Notes: generated by a model from the sequence alone, not told the origin. 61,770 nucleotides of DNA from Thermodesulfovibrio sp. (GCA_013824615.1 PNOC01000018.1:1-61770), one strand, 5' to 3'. Counted from the first letter of the stretch, positions 34,365 through 43,771 are shown. Made by a program: numbers and translations.

Positions 34365-35621
34365 ATGTCAAAAATATCTTCAGGTGTTAAAACCCTCGAT
34401 CTGCTGATCGACTCACTCTACATTGGTGACAATGTGGTTTGGGAAGTTGATCCCGGAGCTTCCCATGACGTCTTTATCCGCCATTTTGTGCGGCAGTCCC
34501 TTGAGGACTCCCAGAAGGTCATTTATGTCAGCTTCAACAAGTCTCCCCAGAGTGTTCTGAACGAACTGGAACGCATTATGAATATCGAGCACTTTACCCT
34601 GGTTGACTGTTTTACTGAGGGAAAGGGAAAGAATGATGCCACCTTCCACAAATTTTATGACAGGTCCCCCGGCTGTGGTGTCGTCAGGATTGGGGCGCCG
34701 GGGGATATCGACAAGTTTACCGCAACGCTGAACGAGATTGAAGACAGACTTCCTCCGGGTGCCCGCTATGTATTTGACAGTCTCACGGGCATGCAGGACC
34801 TCTGGGGTGATGAAAACAGGACCTATAAGTTCTTCACGTATATGTGTCCGCGTCTCTATGACCTGGAAACCGTGGCCTACTGGATACTCGAAAAAGACGC
34901 CCATAGTCAAAAGTTCAAGGCAAACTTAAGACACATAACTCAGGATGTTTTCGATCTCTATCTGCGGCGGGATAAGCTGTATATCAAGGCCCTCAAGCTC
35001 GCAGGGAGACAGGACCGGGAAGCTTTCAAACCGCATACCTACCAGATTTCCGGGGGAGATATCTCCATTGTCTCTTCCAGAAAAGAGCCCTCAACCGATC
35101 TCGGCGTCAAACTGAAAAATATGAGAATGAAGGCCGGGATGAGTCAGAAAGACCTTGCCGACAGGGTGGAGGTTACCCCCAGTTTTATTTCTCAGTTGGA
35201 GAATAATCAGATAAGCCCCTCCTTGAATTCGTTTGTCCAGATCTGCAGGGCGCTCGGAGCAAATCCCGCAGAATTTCTCGAAGACAGTAAGGCAGTCCCC
35301 CTGCAGTGGCTCATAAGGAAGGACAGAATGTTTTCACAGCTCATGCCTGCCGGAGACGGACTGAAGGCCGCATCGATAATTGCCGGTGAACAGTTGTCTG
35401 CCCGGTTCGTGGTCATTCCTCCGCAAACCTTAGTGAAAAAGCATTTTCATTTGTTAAGAAAGCCTGAGTTCATTTTTGTTCTGCAGGGGACGGTATCGAT
35501 AACCGCGGACGATAAGACTGAAACGCTGCATCCCGGGGACAGTGTTTATCTTCTTGAGGTCGTACCGACACAATGGAAGAATGAAGGAGGTAACGATGCC
35601 GAACTTCTGGTGGTGTGGTGA
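34365..35621 (+). CDS. Three-domain regulator: KaiC/RecA-like, XRE helix-turn-helix, cupin
   Basis: A 418-residue fusion. Residues about 1-230 resemble a KaiC/RAD55-type RecA fold (SSGVKTLDLLIDSLYIGDNVVWEVDPGASHDVF), but the Walker A lysine-glycine loop is missing (DPGASHD in place of GxxGxGKT), while the Walker B-like YVFDSLTG remains, so ATP hydrolysis is unlikely. Residues about 240-300 form an XRE helix-turn-helix (MSQKDLADRVEVTPSFISQLENNQISPS), and about 330-418 a cupin whose metal motif HFH-x5-E-x6-G is intact. XRE-cupin regulators are common, but this N-terminal ATPase-like module is not. It is transcribed toward the glutamate synthase and P-II genes and lies after the sulfur-relay operon, so it may sense a small ligand and control one of these. 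I chose ATG 34365 over GTG 34353. Confidence 0.85.
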   Translation: MSKISSGVKTLDLLIDSLYIGDNVVWEVDPGASHDVFIRHFVRQSLEDSQKVIYVSFNKSPQSVLNELERIMNIEHFTLVDCFTEGKGKNDATFHKFYDRSPGCGVVRIGAPGDIDKFTATLNEIEDRLPPGARYVFDSLTGMQDLWGDENRTYKFFTYMCPRLYDLETVAYWILEKDAHSQKFKANLRHITQDVFDLYLRRDKLYIKALKLAGRQDREAFKPHTYQISGGDISIVSSRKEPSTDLGVKLKNMRMKAGMSQKDLADRVEVTPSFISQLENNQISPSLNSFVQICRALGANPAEFLEDSKAVPLQWLIRKDRMFSQLMPAGDGLKAASIIAGEQLSARFVVIPPQTLVKKHFHLLRKPEFIFVLQGTVSITADDKTETLHPGDSVYLLEVVPTQWKNEGGNDAELLVVW

Positions 35622-35687
35622 GATATCACTAAGTTTCCCGTTTTTTTATTGCATCATGGTTGAGGGTATTTTTTTGTCTGTACTGTA

Positions 35688-35731
35688 TAGAAATACTTAA
35701 TTTAATGCTGTTAAAAATTAGAAATACTTAA
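35688..35731 (+). repeat. Two 13-bp direct repeats upstream of glutamate synthase gene
   Basis: TAGAAATACTTAA occurs exactly at 35688-35700 and again at 35719-35731, with starts 31 bases apart, close to three helical turns, so both lie on one face of the DNA. They sit about 90-130 bases before the start codon and are the most conspicuous element in the 198-base intergenic region. Candidate binding sites for a transcription factor. Confidence 0.75.
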
Positions 35732-35819
35732 GGGGGTGAGCGTATAGCAGAAGGAAATAATGTGCCGTCGGTGAGATTGTAGAAATTGATGACTGAAAAA
35801 ATTTAAGGAGGTAGTGAAA

Positions 35820-37412
35820 ATGAATTTACAGCAGCCCAACGCCAATGAGGCAACCAGGACTCACAACAGGTCAAAAAGTGTATCACCCATGAGCGGACTC
35901 TGCACCAGATGTATCGATGGCTGCAGAGGAAACTGTGAAGTGTTTAAATCAACCTTCAGGGGCAGAGAACTGCTTTATCCAGGGCCGTTCGGTGAAATCA
36001 CCGCTGGCGGTGATAAAAACTATCCCATAGATTATTCTCACCTGAATATTCACGGATATGCTTTTGGGGCAAAGGGACTGCCGAAGGGCCAGAAGGGTGA
36101 TCCCGATACCGCAAAGTTTCCAAACGTGAATACTGAAACTGCCTATGGCTGGACAAAAAAAGTAAAAATGAAGGTTCCGATATTTACAGGTGCGCTGGGG
36201 TCCACAGAAATTGCCCGCAAGAATTGGGAGCATTTCGCCGTTGGTGCGGCAATTTCAGGTGTTACGATTGTCTGCGGTGAAAATGTCTGCGGTATTGATC
36301 CGGCACTTGAATTAAGCAGTAAAAAAATGATTACTAAGGCTCCTGATATGGACCGCAGAATCGAAACATACCGCCGGTACCATCAGGGATTTGGTGAGAT
36401 CCTGGTGCAGATGAATGTTGAAGACACCCGGCTGGGTGTGGCTGAATACATTATCAACAAGCACGGGATTGAAACCATAGAGTTGAAATGGGGACAGGGA
36501 GCCAAATGCATTGGCGGCGAAATCAAGGTGGGTACTCTGGAACGCGCTCTTGAATTACAGAAACGGGGCTATATTGTTACTCCTGATCCATCCGATCCCG
36601 TGGTGAAGGCGGCCTTCAAAGACGGAGCCATAAAAGAATTTGAGCGTCATAGCCGCCTCGGTTTTATCGACGAAAAAAGTTTTTATGCAGAAGTCAACAG
36701 ACTGAGAAAACTCGGATTCAAAAGGATCACCCTGAAGACCGGTGCCTATGGCCTGCGTGAACTGGCGATGGCGATCAAGTGGAGTTCCAAGGCCAAGATT
36801 GACCTGCTGACGATCGATGGGGCTCCGGGTGGGACCGGCATGAGTCCCTGGCGTATGATGGAAGAATGGGGCATGCCTTCACTCTACCTCCACGCAGCAG
36901 CAGCAGAGTTTTGCAAGCATTTGGATAAAAAAGGGGAGCGCGCGCCTGATATAGCCTTTGCCGGAGGTTTCAGCAGTGAAGACGGTATCTTCAAGGCTCT
37001 TGCCCTGGGAGCTCCGTATACCAAGGCGGTCTGTATGGGCCGGGCACTCATGATTCCCGGTATGGTCGGCAAGAATATTGCGAAGTGGATAAAGGCAAAT
37101 GATCTTCCCAAAACCGTGAGTGAATTCGGCTCCACGATTGAAGAAATCTTTGTCTGCTACGAAGAGGTGAAACACCTTGTAGGAAATAAAGAGATCAATA
37201 ACATTCCGCTGGGAGCTCTCGGTATTTATAGTTACGCACAGAAAATCAGGGTAGGATTGCAGCAGTTAATGGCGGGAGCCCGTTGTTTTAACGTCGACTC
37301 CATTACCAGAAACGAGCTGATGTCTCTTACTGAGGAATGCGCCAAGGTTACCGGCATACCCTACCTGATGGAATCGTACAGGAAGGAAGCAATGAAAATA
37401 CTTAACTCATGA
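35820..37412 (+). CDS. FMN-binding glutamate synthase family protein
   Basis: A 530-residue protein matching the FMN/synthase domain of glutamate synthase (the archaeal-type, stand-alone version). The N-terminal segment has four cysteines (LCTRCIDGCRGNCEVF) that may bind an Fe-S cluster. The barrel shows IDGAPGGTGMSPWRMM, AFAGGFSSEDGIFKALALGAP and MGRALMIPGM, typical of the FMN site and the loop near the 3Fe-4S cluster. It lacks the glutaminase and the beta-subunit domains of full GltB/GltD, so it must obtain ammonia and electrons from partners. A ribosome site AAGGAGG lies eight bases before ATG 35820. The glnB gene follows, consistent with nitrogen assimilation. Confidence 0.88.
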   Translation: MNLQQPNANEATRTHNRSKSVSPMSGLCTRCIDGCRGNCEVFKSTFRGRELLYPGPFGEITAGGDKNYPIDYSHLNIHGYAFGAKGLPKGQKGDPDTAKFPNVNTETAYGWTKKVKMKVPIFTGALGSTEIARKNWEHFAVGAAISGVTIVCGENVCGIDPALELSSKKMITKAPDMDRRIETYRRYHQGFGEILVQMNVEDTRLGVAEYIINKHGIETIELKWGQGAKCIGGEIKVGTLERALELQKRGYIVTPDPSDPVVKAAFKDGAIKEFERHSRLGFIDEKSFYAEVNRLRKLGFKRITLKTGAYGLRELAMAIKWSSKAKIDLLTIDGAPGGTGMSPWRMMEEWGMPSLYLHAAAAEFCKHLDKKGERAPDIAFAGGFSSEDGIFKALALGAPYTKAVCMGRALMIPGMVGKNIAKWIKANDLPKTVSEFGSTIEEIFVCYEEVKHLVGNKEINNIPLGALGIYSYAQKIRVGLQQLMAGARCFNVDSITRNELMSLTEECAKVTGIPYLMESYRKEAMKILNS

Positions 37413-37467
37413 GGTGCAACTGGTGCAAGTAGTGGCCCCCTGTCCACAGGGGTTATGGATAAGGTAC

Positions 37468-37495
37468 GGGTGCCCGCAGTGTTCTGCGGGCACCC
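37468..37495 (+). terminator. Hairpin between glutamate synthase and P-II genes
   Basis: A 12-bp perfect stem (GGGTGCCCGCAG / CTGCGGGCACCC) with loop TGTT. A smaller hairpin (CCCCTGT / ACAGGGG) precedes it at 37437-37452. Neither is followed by a T-run, so they may attenuate or process the transcript rather than end it. Confidence 0.5.
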
Positions 37496-37517
37496 CAATC
37501 CATGAGGTCATCGATAG

Positions 37518-37913
<396 letters not shown>

Positions 37914-37991
37914 TACGACGTGAACAATTTCGCAGCACTATAAGTAAGCATAGGTATGGTAGTTAATTTATACCCAGGAGGATTATATAGC

Positions 37992-38243
37992 ATGGAACAG
38001 AGGTCAGAAGAGTTGCATCCGGCCCCAGGACAGCTTTGGAAAAATGTGCGGACAGGAGATCTGCTTTTTATATACAGAAAAAATGGACAGATTGAGGGAA
38101 TATCAGGCGAGGGCAAGAAAATAAGCGTCAAGGAGGTAATGAGGACCGCACATCATGGATGCGGATGGGCCTGTGTGGTTGAACAATCGGCTTCAGCGGG
38201 GGGATATGGAGAACACGACTCCTACGAGTTCAGAGCATCCTAA
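37992..38243 (+). CDS. Small soluble protein of unknown function
   Basis: An 83-residue protein. The ATG at 37992 has AGGAGG ten bases before it; an earlier frame to 37956 lacks a site. It has no signal peptide. Sequence shows an N-terminal acidic stretch, then GQLWKNVRTGDLLFIYRKNGQIEGISGEGKKISVKEV, and a histidine/cysteine group HHGCGWACVVEQ, ending in a Gly-rich tail. I do not recognise a family. It lies 78 bases after glnB and may be co-transcribed with it, before a convergent TonB gene. Confidence 0.65.
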   Translation: MEQRSEELHPAPGQLWKNVRTGDLLFIYRKNGQIEGISGEGKKISVKEVMRTAHHGCGWACVVEQSASAGGYGEHDSYEFRAS

Positions 38244-38264
38244 AAATGTTCACGGCCTGATATC

Positions 38265-39047
38265 TTAATCGTGTTCACTCAGCCTGAAGGTGATCGGGAT
38301 TTCGACCCGTTTATTCTGGGCCGGGAAGGGGGCTGCCTTCTGGATCGTTTCTTTGGCGGCCTCATCAAGTATGGCGTAATGTGAGGTCCTGACAATTTTC
38401 ATGTTCTCCGGCATGCCGGTGTTGTTTAGTCTGAATTCTGCAAGGACGGTTCCCTCGATTCTTTTTTTCCTGGCAAGATACGGGTAGACAAGATTTGACT
38501 GGAGTGTATCTCTTATCTTCTTTGCAAGGGCCGGATCAATCTCGCCGGCCATATGCGTCCCAGCTGTGGATACTCCCATCCCTCCGGCTTCACGGCCAAC
38601 AAAACCCGAGACTCCCGGAGAGCTTGCAACAGCTGTACTTTGGCGGCCTTCACTTCCCGACACCCCACCGCCGACCGTTCTGTTGACAACCGGCTGAAGG
38701 GGCACGGCATCGGCAGCCGCTCCTTTTTCCTGAAGCGTCCGATGGAGTGGTGCCGGAGGTGCTGCTGTTTCTGCAGCAACCGGCTGATGCTGCTCAGGTT
38801 GGAGTCTTGCAGCCCGTGTATCCTGCGGCGGCCGGACCAAGACAGGTGCTGCATTCTTCCGGTCGGCGGCCAGAGCAGCCGGTGGGATTTTCGTGGTGGT
38901 TCCGGCCTCCTGAAGCGCATCAAACAGTGAAACAATCAGCAGCTTCTTCGGCTGCTGGAGGCTGCTGTTCCCGATAGCGGCAACAGCAGCCAGCAGCACC
39001 GAATGGAGCATGACCGATATAAAGATATTTCGGCTGATCCTCTGCAT
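38265..39047 (-). CDS. TonB-family protein of the B12-uptake region
   Basis: A 260-residue inner-membrane protein. One membrane segment (residues 8-24, IFISVMLHSVLLAAVAA), a long proline/alanine/glutamine-rich periplasmic part (about 40-160) and a C-terminal TonB domain (about 170-258) with LVYPYLARKKRIEGTVLAEFRLNNTG and ILDEAAKETIQKAAPFP. It lies two bases after the TonB-dependent receptor stop, so it is transcribed with that receptor and probably energises it specifically. Ribosome site is weak. No ExbB/ExbD genes appear in the window. Both are under control of the cobalamin riboswitch upstream. Confidence 0.88.
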   Translation of the reverse strand: MQRISRNIFISVMLHSVLLAAVAAIGNSSLQQPKKLLIVSLFDALQEAGTTTKIPPAALAADRKNAAPVLVRPPQDTRAARLQPEQHQPVAAETAAPPAPLHRTLQEKGAAADAVPLQPVVNRTVGGGVSGSEGRQSTAVASSPGVSGFVGREAGGMGVSTAGTHMAGEIDPALAKKIRDTLQSNLVYPYLARKKRIEGTVLAEFRLNNTGMPENMKIVRTSHYAILDEAAKETIQKAAPFPAQNKRVEIPITFRLSEHD

Positions 39048-39049
39048 GG

Positions 39050-40981
39050 TTACAAGGCTATGCGCAGGCCTCCATAGAAGTTACGCTCCGGGGCCGGATA
39101 GAAATTCTTGTTGCCGCCGAACCCGACAATACCGTATTCAGAGAATTTTTCATTGAACAGGTTATTGATGCCCACATAGGCGGTGAGATTCTTACAGGTG
39201 TAGGAGAGCTTGGCATTGACCACGACAGACGAGTCCATTTTATCGTAGGCATTGAGGACATCATTGTCGAGATATTTTTTTCCGTTCCAGGTCAGGTTTG
39301 CTGCCAGGAGGAAGGACTTCAGGAATTTGTAATCAGCACCCAGGCTGGCCGTATATTGGGGAACCAGCTGGATATGGTTGCCGTCATAGGGGCCTGCCTT
39401 GAACTTGGCGTCCGAGTATCCGAGGGTTCCAAAGACCGCGATGTCATCGTTTACCGATGCGGTAACTCCTGTCTCAACACCATAATGACGCGTCTTGGCA
39501 AGGTTTTCATTTGCACCAAAGCCGAAGGCGCCGCCGGTCGGATTATAGAACAGTTCATCCTTCACGTCCATGGTATAGGCCGTAAGCCTGGCCTGCAGGC
39601 GCTTGCCGAAGGAATGCACCACGCCGGCTTCATAGGTGTCTGAACGCTCAGGCTTGAGTGTGGTAATCACGCCGCTGAAATCAAATATTTCATCCGTTGT
39701 CGGCAAGCGGTAGCCTTTTGCATAGTTGATGAACAGCTTTGACCTGTCGGCATAGTTGTATGTCAGTCCTGCCTTTGCGGCGTTTTCCCTGAACTTCTGT
39801 GTCCCGATCACCTGGTCCTCGAATTTTGCGTCGGCATACCGGTAGCCGAGGCTGAGGGAGAACTGCGGAGAGATGAAGAACTCATCCTGCAGGTAGAACC
39901 CTGTATCTGTTTTTGACAGGTCAGAGTTACCGAAGGAGGTTTTGTTGGCAACGGCAGAATCACTATAGTCTACCCCGGCCACCAGCAGGTTTCTCATGGT
40001 GCCATACTTTTTGTCGATCGTGAGCTTCGCCCTCAGACCGGAGGTGGCGGTGTCTCTCTTCGTATTATATGAGGTGCCGAAGAAAACAAGGGTGGAGTCA
40101 TACTCCCGGTTGTCGTAGCTGTAGCCGATTTCAAGGTCCCCCCAGGTCCCAAGTCCAAAATTTGCTTTTGTATCAATATAGCGCTGGTTATAGCTGACCC
40201 GGTCATCCGGTTTGGTAGACTGCCTGCGGTCAGCAGCCAGTTCGCTCTCGGTCAGTCCGCCGGGGAGCCCCTGCTTGTCTTTATGGTAACCTGCCGCTAC
40301 ATCAAAGGTCAGATGGTCGTTCAACCTGAAAGAGAGCTTGGTGCCGAGGTCGTTTGACTTGAAGTGACTGTTGGCGCGGTAGCCGGAGGTATCATGGTAC
40401 TTGGTAAAGACAAAGTAACTGACCCAGTCATTTCCGCCGGTCACGGTGCCGCTTTCTGTCTGGCCCCTGTAGCTTTCAGCCCGGGCATCAAGCACGAGGG
40501 TAAGAGCCTGCTTATATCCTTTTTTCGTTATGATATTGATAGCGCCGGCCATGGCGTTATCACCGTAAAGAACGCTCTGGCTCCCCCTGACGACTTCGAT
40601 CCTCTCGACATTCTCAAGGGCGATCGTATTCCAGTCTACGCCGCTGAGGTCGATCTCGTTCAGCCTCCGGCCGTCGATCATGATAACCGTGTTCAGCCCG
40701 CGAGCAAAACCACGCATGTCGACGGTTGATTTTGTTCCGGTACCATACAGGTCTCTGATGATAAGGCCTTCTTCATTTCTCAGCAGATCCTGCACCGTCG
40801 CTGCGGTTGATTTTTTTATTTCGTCCTGAGTAATGACGGTGACATTTGAGGATATTTTATATATCTCTTCGTCGGCCCTCGTTGCCGTGACGACAATCTC
40901 ATCTATGTTTATCTTTTCCTCTGCCCATACCTGTGAAACCAGAAGCAAGGCCATGCATGCTGCACTTACTATTTTTTTCAT
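39050..40981 (-). CDS. btuB: TonB-dependent vitamin B12 receptor
   Basis: A 643-residue outer-membrane receptor. A signal peptide (residues 1-20, ending QVWAEEK) is followed by the TonB-box region (INIDEIVVTATR), the plug domain (about 40-160; VQDLLRNEEGLIIRDLYGTGTKSTVDMRGF, IEVVRGSQSVLYGDNAMAGAINI), and a 22-strand barrel ending ...NFYGGLRIAL with Leu last. The assignment to B12 rests on the cobalamin riboswitch that directly precedes it (41110-41248) and on the btuFCD genes nearby; substrate is otherwise not deducible. It is co-transcribed with the TonB gene downstream. The ribosome site, AAAGGA, lies 11-12 bases before ATG. Confidence 0.9.
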   Translation of the reverse strand: MKKIVSAACMALLLVSQVWAEEKINIDEIVVTATRADEEIYKISSNVTVITQDEIKKSTAATVQDLLRNEEGLIIRDLYGTGTKSTVDMRGFARGLNTVIMIDGRRLNEIDLSGVDWNTIALENVERIEVVRGSQSVLYGDNAMAGAINIITKKGYKQALTLVLDARAESYRGQTESGTVTGGNDWVSYFVFTKYHDTSGYRANSHFKSNDLGTKLSFRLNDHLTFDVAAGYHKDKQGLPGGLTESELAADRRQSTKPDDRVSYNQRYIDTKANFGLGTWGDLEIGYSYDNREYDSTLVFFGTSYNTKRDTATSGLRAKLTIDKKYGTMRNLLVAGVDYSDSAVANKTSFGNSDLSKTDTGFYLQDEFFISPQFSLSLGYRYADAKFEDQVIGTQKFRENAAKAGLTYNYADRSKLFINYAKGYRLPTTDEIFDFSGVITTLKPERSDTYEAGVVHSFGKRLQARLTAYTMDVKDELFYNPTGGAFGFGANENLAKTRHYGVETGVTASVNDDIAVFGTLGYSDAKFKAGPYDGNHIQLVPQYTASLGADYKFLKSFLLAANLTWNGKKYLDNDVLNAYDKMDSSVVVNAKLSYTCKNLTAYVGINNLFNEKFSEYGIVGFGGNKNFYPAPERNFYGGLRIAL

Positions 40982-41109
40982 ATTCTCATATTCCTTTCTT
41001 GGTAGCTTATTTCCTGCTGCGCTTCTTATCGGTCCGGGTCCGTCCCGGTATGCTATCCATCCATGAATCTCATCGCGCTCCTCCTCTTCCCTCGAAGGGT
41101 TTCTACTCT
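40982..41109 (-). other. Expression platform between B12 riboswitch and btuB
   Basis: This leader segment has a small GC hairpin (CCGGG-ACGGA-CCCGG, about 41035-41049 in minus sense) without a following T-run, and a weak ribosome site. I see no gene in it. Together with the aptamer it fills the whole 308-base gap between cobC and btuB. Confidence 0.5.
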
Positions 41110-41248
41110 GAGATGTCCAGGGTCTCCTGACTCAGGGCCTCCTACTCACAGGCCTTCCCGTCCCTAAGGACAGTGGCTTTTCTGTTTTCGTTCCCTTTAC
41201 AGTTGCGGGGCAGTTTCCGTTTTTCACGGGATTCCCCTCGAACACCTC
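41110..41248 (-). promoter_or_regulatory. Cobalamin riboswitch upstream of btuB-tonB
   Basis: On the minus strand the leader contains the class I cobalamin (AdoCbl) aptamer landmarks in order: GGTGTTCGAGGGGAATCCC, ACTGCCCCGCAACTGTAA, the B12-box GCCACTGTC, GGGAAGGC, and GAGTCAGGAGACC. The P1 helix is formed by 41240-41248 pairing with 41110-41118, which sets the aptamer limits. No T-rich terminator appears between it and the btuB start (129 bases later), so control may be by blocking the ribosome site. Confidence 0.93.
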
Positions 41249-41289
41249 TTCTGAGCTGCCTAAAGCAGCTTATACTACCGTCATAAAGC

Positions 41290-42003
41290 TCATTGCGTAT
41301 TGTCCTGACTGGAGCAGGTCCCGTTCATGAGTTTAACCACCGGGTACCGCTGCCACTGCTCGATAATATTAATGCAGCCGTATCCCTGCTCAATCCTGAA
41401 AATGTTTTCAAGGGGAGCCCCCAGTATGTGACTGAGGATTACCCGGTTAACGCCGCCATGGGCCACCACGGCAATCTGCCCTGCAGGATGAGCGGCTGCA
41501 ATTATCTTCCATGCGGCGAGCGTCCGTTTCTCGACCGAGGTGGTGGTTTCGCCCCCAGGAGGACTATACAGAAGAGGGTTCTCAGCCCAGTTTTCGAATT
41601 CCCGGGGATACTGCTCCCTGATTTCTGAAAAAGACATGCCTTCCCAGAGGCCGAAGCTTCTCTCCCTGAGTTCAGGAACTGTAACCGGGATAAGGCCGCA
41701 GGAGTCGGCGATGATTTTAGCACTCATAAATGCCCTGCGCAGATCTGAGCAATACACGGCTTCGAGCCCGGAAACAGAAGCTGTTTCTGCTTTGACATTG
41801 CCTGCTGTCCCGTGAATGTCCCTGAGATAGGAGTTTGCATAGGCCTCCGACGCAGCCGCAACATACCGGGCAAGCAGTGACGCAGTCTGCTGTATCTGGC
41901 TGACACCTGCTGCAGAGAGCGGCAGATCGATGCTGCCCTTGTAGCGCTTGGTATCATCTCCTTCTGTCCGTCCATGCCGTATTAAATAAATGGTCGAAAG
42001 CAT
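41290..42003 (-). CDS. cobC: Histidine phosphatase family, alpha-ribazole phosphatase-like
   Basis: A 237-residue phosphoglycerate-mutase-like phosphatase. It has the catalytic LIRHGRTEGDD motif with the phosphohistidine, ERSFGLWEGMSFSEI, and a C-terminal VAHGGVNRVIL with the second catalytic His. It is about 35 residues longer than typical CobC because of an insert (YVAAASEAYANSYLRDIHGTAGNVK near 50-75). Placement as last gene of the riboswitch-controlled btuFCD operon, six bases after btuD, supports alpha-ribazole-5'-phosphate dephosphorylation in B12 assembly; otherwise the family is broad. Confidence 0.82.
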   Translation of the reverse strand: MLSTIYLIRHGRTEGDDTKRYKGSIDLPLSAAGVSQIQQTASLLARYVAAASEAYANSYLRDIHGTAGNVKAETASVSGLEAVYCSDLRRAFMSAKIIADSCGLIPVTVPELRERSFGLWEGMSFSEIREQYPREFENWAENPLLYSPPGGETTTSVEKRTLAAWKIIAAAHPAGQIAVVAHGGVNRVILSHILGAPLENIFRIEQGYGCINIIEQWQRYPVVKLMNGTCSSQDNTQ

Positions 42004-42009
42004 GGGTGC

Positions 42010-42825
42010 CTATCCTGCAACCGGGGTTCCGGGTTCTTTGTCGGGCCGCGAAAAATTGCTTTCATAGCTGATATACGCTTTCCCTCCCGGCTGTCTGATA
42101 ATTTTCACATCCACGCCGAAGGCATGTCTGATCCTTTCTTCTGTCAGTATTTCCTCGGGAGTGCCTACCCCCAGTATTGATCCCGGCTGGATAAGGACAA
42201 CCTTTTCGAACTGAAGCGCTATATTGATATCATGGAGAGCGATGACAACTGATATACTTCTTTCTTTGTTGAGCTGCTTAAGGAGCCTGACTATTTCGAC
42301 CTGGTATCTGATATCGAGGTTTGCCAGGGGCTCATCCAGCAGGAGCAGTCCTGCTCCCTGCAGCAGGGTCATGGCTATGAAGACCCGCCGCTGCTCGCCT
42401 CCGCTCAGATCGGAGAGGTAGGAGTTGCGCTTGTCTTCCAGGCCCACGAGGGTTAACGCCTCTGCAACCGTCATGGAGGGCCTGACGTCATAGGGATACA
42501 AGCCCATGCCTACAACCTCGGCAACGGTAAAGGGCACGGAGATATCAATGGTCTGCGGGAGATAGCTGATGAGCTTTGCCCGGTCCTTGTTTGCATAGGC
42601 CCTGAGCGGCTTGCCCCAGAGTGAAACAGAGCCTGCAGCAGGCTTTAGAATGCCGCTTCCCAATTTCAGAATCGTTGACTTCCCTGAACCGTTTGCACCC
42701 AGGAGTCCTATGAATTCGCCTTCACATACGGTGAGTCCAAGGTCCTTCACGAAGGGAGCTGCTCCGGTATAGGAGAAAGAGACTCCCTGCATGTCGAGGA
42801 TGGCATGTTTACAGGCTGAGGACAT
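42010..42825 (-). CDS. btuD: Cobalamin ABC transporter ATP-binding protein
   Basis: A 271-residue ABC ATPase. Walker A is GANGSGKST, the signature is LSGGEQRRVFIAM, Walker B is GLLLLDEPLANLD, and the switch is the His in VIALHDIN. It fits the FepC/BtuD type that pairs with FecCD permeases. The start has GAGGAGG just upstream and overlaps btuC by 17 bases. It forms the motor of the inner-membrane B12 importer. The B12 assignment comes from the riboswitch upstream of the operon, since FepC-type ATPases for siderophores look the same. Confidence 0.92.
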   Translation of the reverse strand: MSSACKHAILDMQGVSFSYTGAAPFVKDLGLTVCEGEFIGLLGANGSGKSTILKLGSGILKPAAGSVSLWGKPLRAYANKDRAKLISYLPQTIDISVPFTVAEVVGMGLYPYDVRPSMTVAEALTLVGLEDKRNSYLSDLSGGEQRRVFIAMTLLQGAGLLLLDEPLANLDIRYQVEIVRLLKQLNKERSISVVIALHDINIALQFEKVVLIQPGSILGVGTPEEILTEERIRHAFGVDVKIIRQPGGKAYISYESNFSRPDKEPGTPVAG

Positions 42826-43771
42826 TTTTCCTCCTCAGGAGAAAGAGAAAATAGGGGGCCCCGATAATAGCGGTAACAATACCGGCCGGCAGTTCCATCG
42901 GCGGCAGAATCGACTTGCTGATCAGGTCGGCAAAACAGAGGAGTGCACCCCCACTGAGCGCGGATACCGGCACCAGGTAACGGTTGTCGGAACCCACCAT
43001 GAACCGCATTATATGCGGTACCAGCAGGCCGATAAACCCGATCATGCCTCCCAAAGAAACAGAGGCGGCTGTCAGGAAACCAACAGATACAAAGAGAAGA
43101 AGGCGTTCTTTCCCTGGCGAAAAACCGAGGCTGTGCGCAAACTCGTCACCGAGAACCAGTGCATTGAGGGCCCTGGCCCGGACTATCGGGATGGCAAGTC
43201 CCCCTGCAACGAGCACGAGCCCATAGGGTACTCGCGTCCAGTCCGACATCGAGAGGTCCCCGAAGATCCAGAGTATCGCACGCCGGAGACCTTCATCTGC
43301 AGAGATACTCATGATGAGCATCAGCAGGGCCGAAAAAAGAAAACTCAGGCCTACGCCCGCAAGCAGGAGCCTTTCGGGCCAGATAACGCCCCTGTTCCAT
43401 CCCATCATGCCGACTACGGCTCCGGTAGCTATTGCCCCGGCAAAGGCAAAAAGAGGGACAGTGACTGCTCCGAAGACAGAGGCCCCTGCAAGGATTCCAA
43501 GAGCAGCGGCAAGTGAGGCGCCGCTGGAGATGCCCAGGACATAGGGGTCAGCGAGAGGGTTTCTCAGGATGCCCTGAAGCACGGCTCCTGAGGCCCCGAG
43601 GGCCATGCCCATAAGGAGGGCGACAACGCTCCGGGGGGCTCTGATCGAAAGCAAAATTTCCCGGCTCGTCTCATCCAGGTTAAACGGATTGATCACGCTG
43701 GGCCCCCAGAAGAGAGAGAGCCCGAAGGAGAAGAAAAAAATTACTATAACAAAGAAAATTTTCAGCTTCAT
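42809..43771 (-). CDS. btuC: Cobalamin ABC transporter permease, FecCD family
   Basis: A 320-residue membrane permease with about nine or ten membrane segments. Typical features: the N-terminal LSIRAPRSVVALLMGMALGASGAVLQGILRNPLADPYVLG, and LGFSPGKERLLLF, the coupling stretch FIGLLVPHIMRFMVGSDNRYLVP. Two copies form the channel of the BtuC2D2F importer. The start overlaps the btuF stop (ATGA) with ribosome site GGAG five bases away. It is slightly shorter than E. coli BtuC but matches family length. Confidence 0.93.
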   Translation of the reverse strand: MKLKIFFVIVIFFFSFGLSLFWGPSVINPFNLDETSREILLSIRAPRSVVALLMGMALGASGAVLQGILRNPLADPYVLGISSGASLAAALGILAGASVFGAVTVPLFAFAGAIATGAVVGMMGWNRGVIWPERLLLAGVGLSFLFSALLMLIMSISADEGLRRAILWIFGDLSMSDWTRVPYGLVLVAGGLAIPIVRARALNALVLGDEFAHSLGFSPGKERLLLFVSVGFLTAASVSLGGMIGFIGLLVPHIMRFMVGSDNRYLVPVSALSGGALLCFADLISKSILPPMELPAGIVTAIIGAPYFLFLLRRKNVLSL

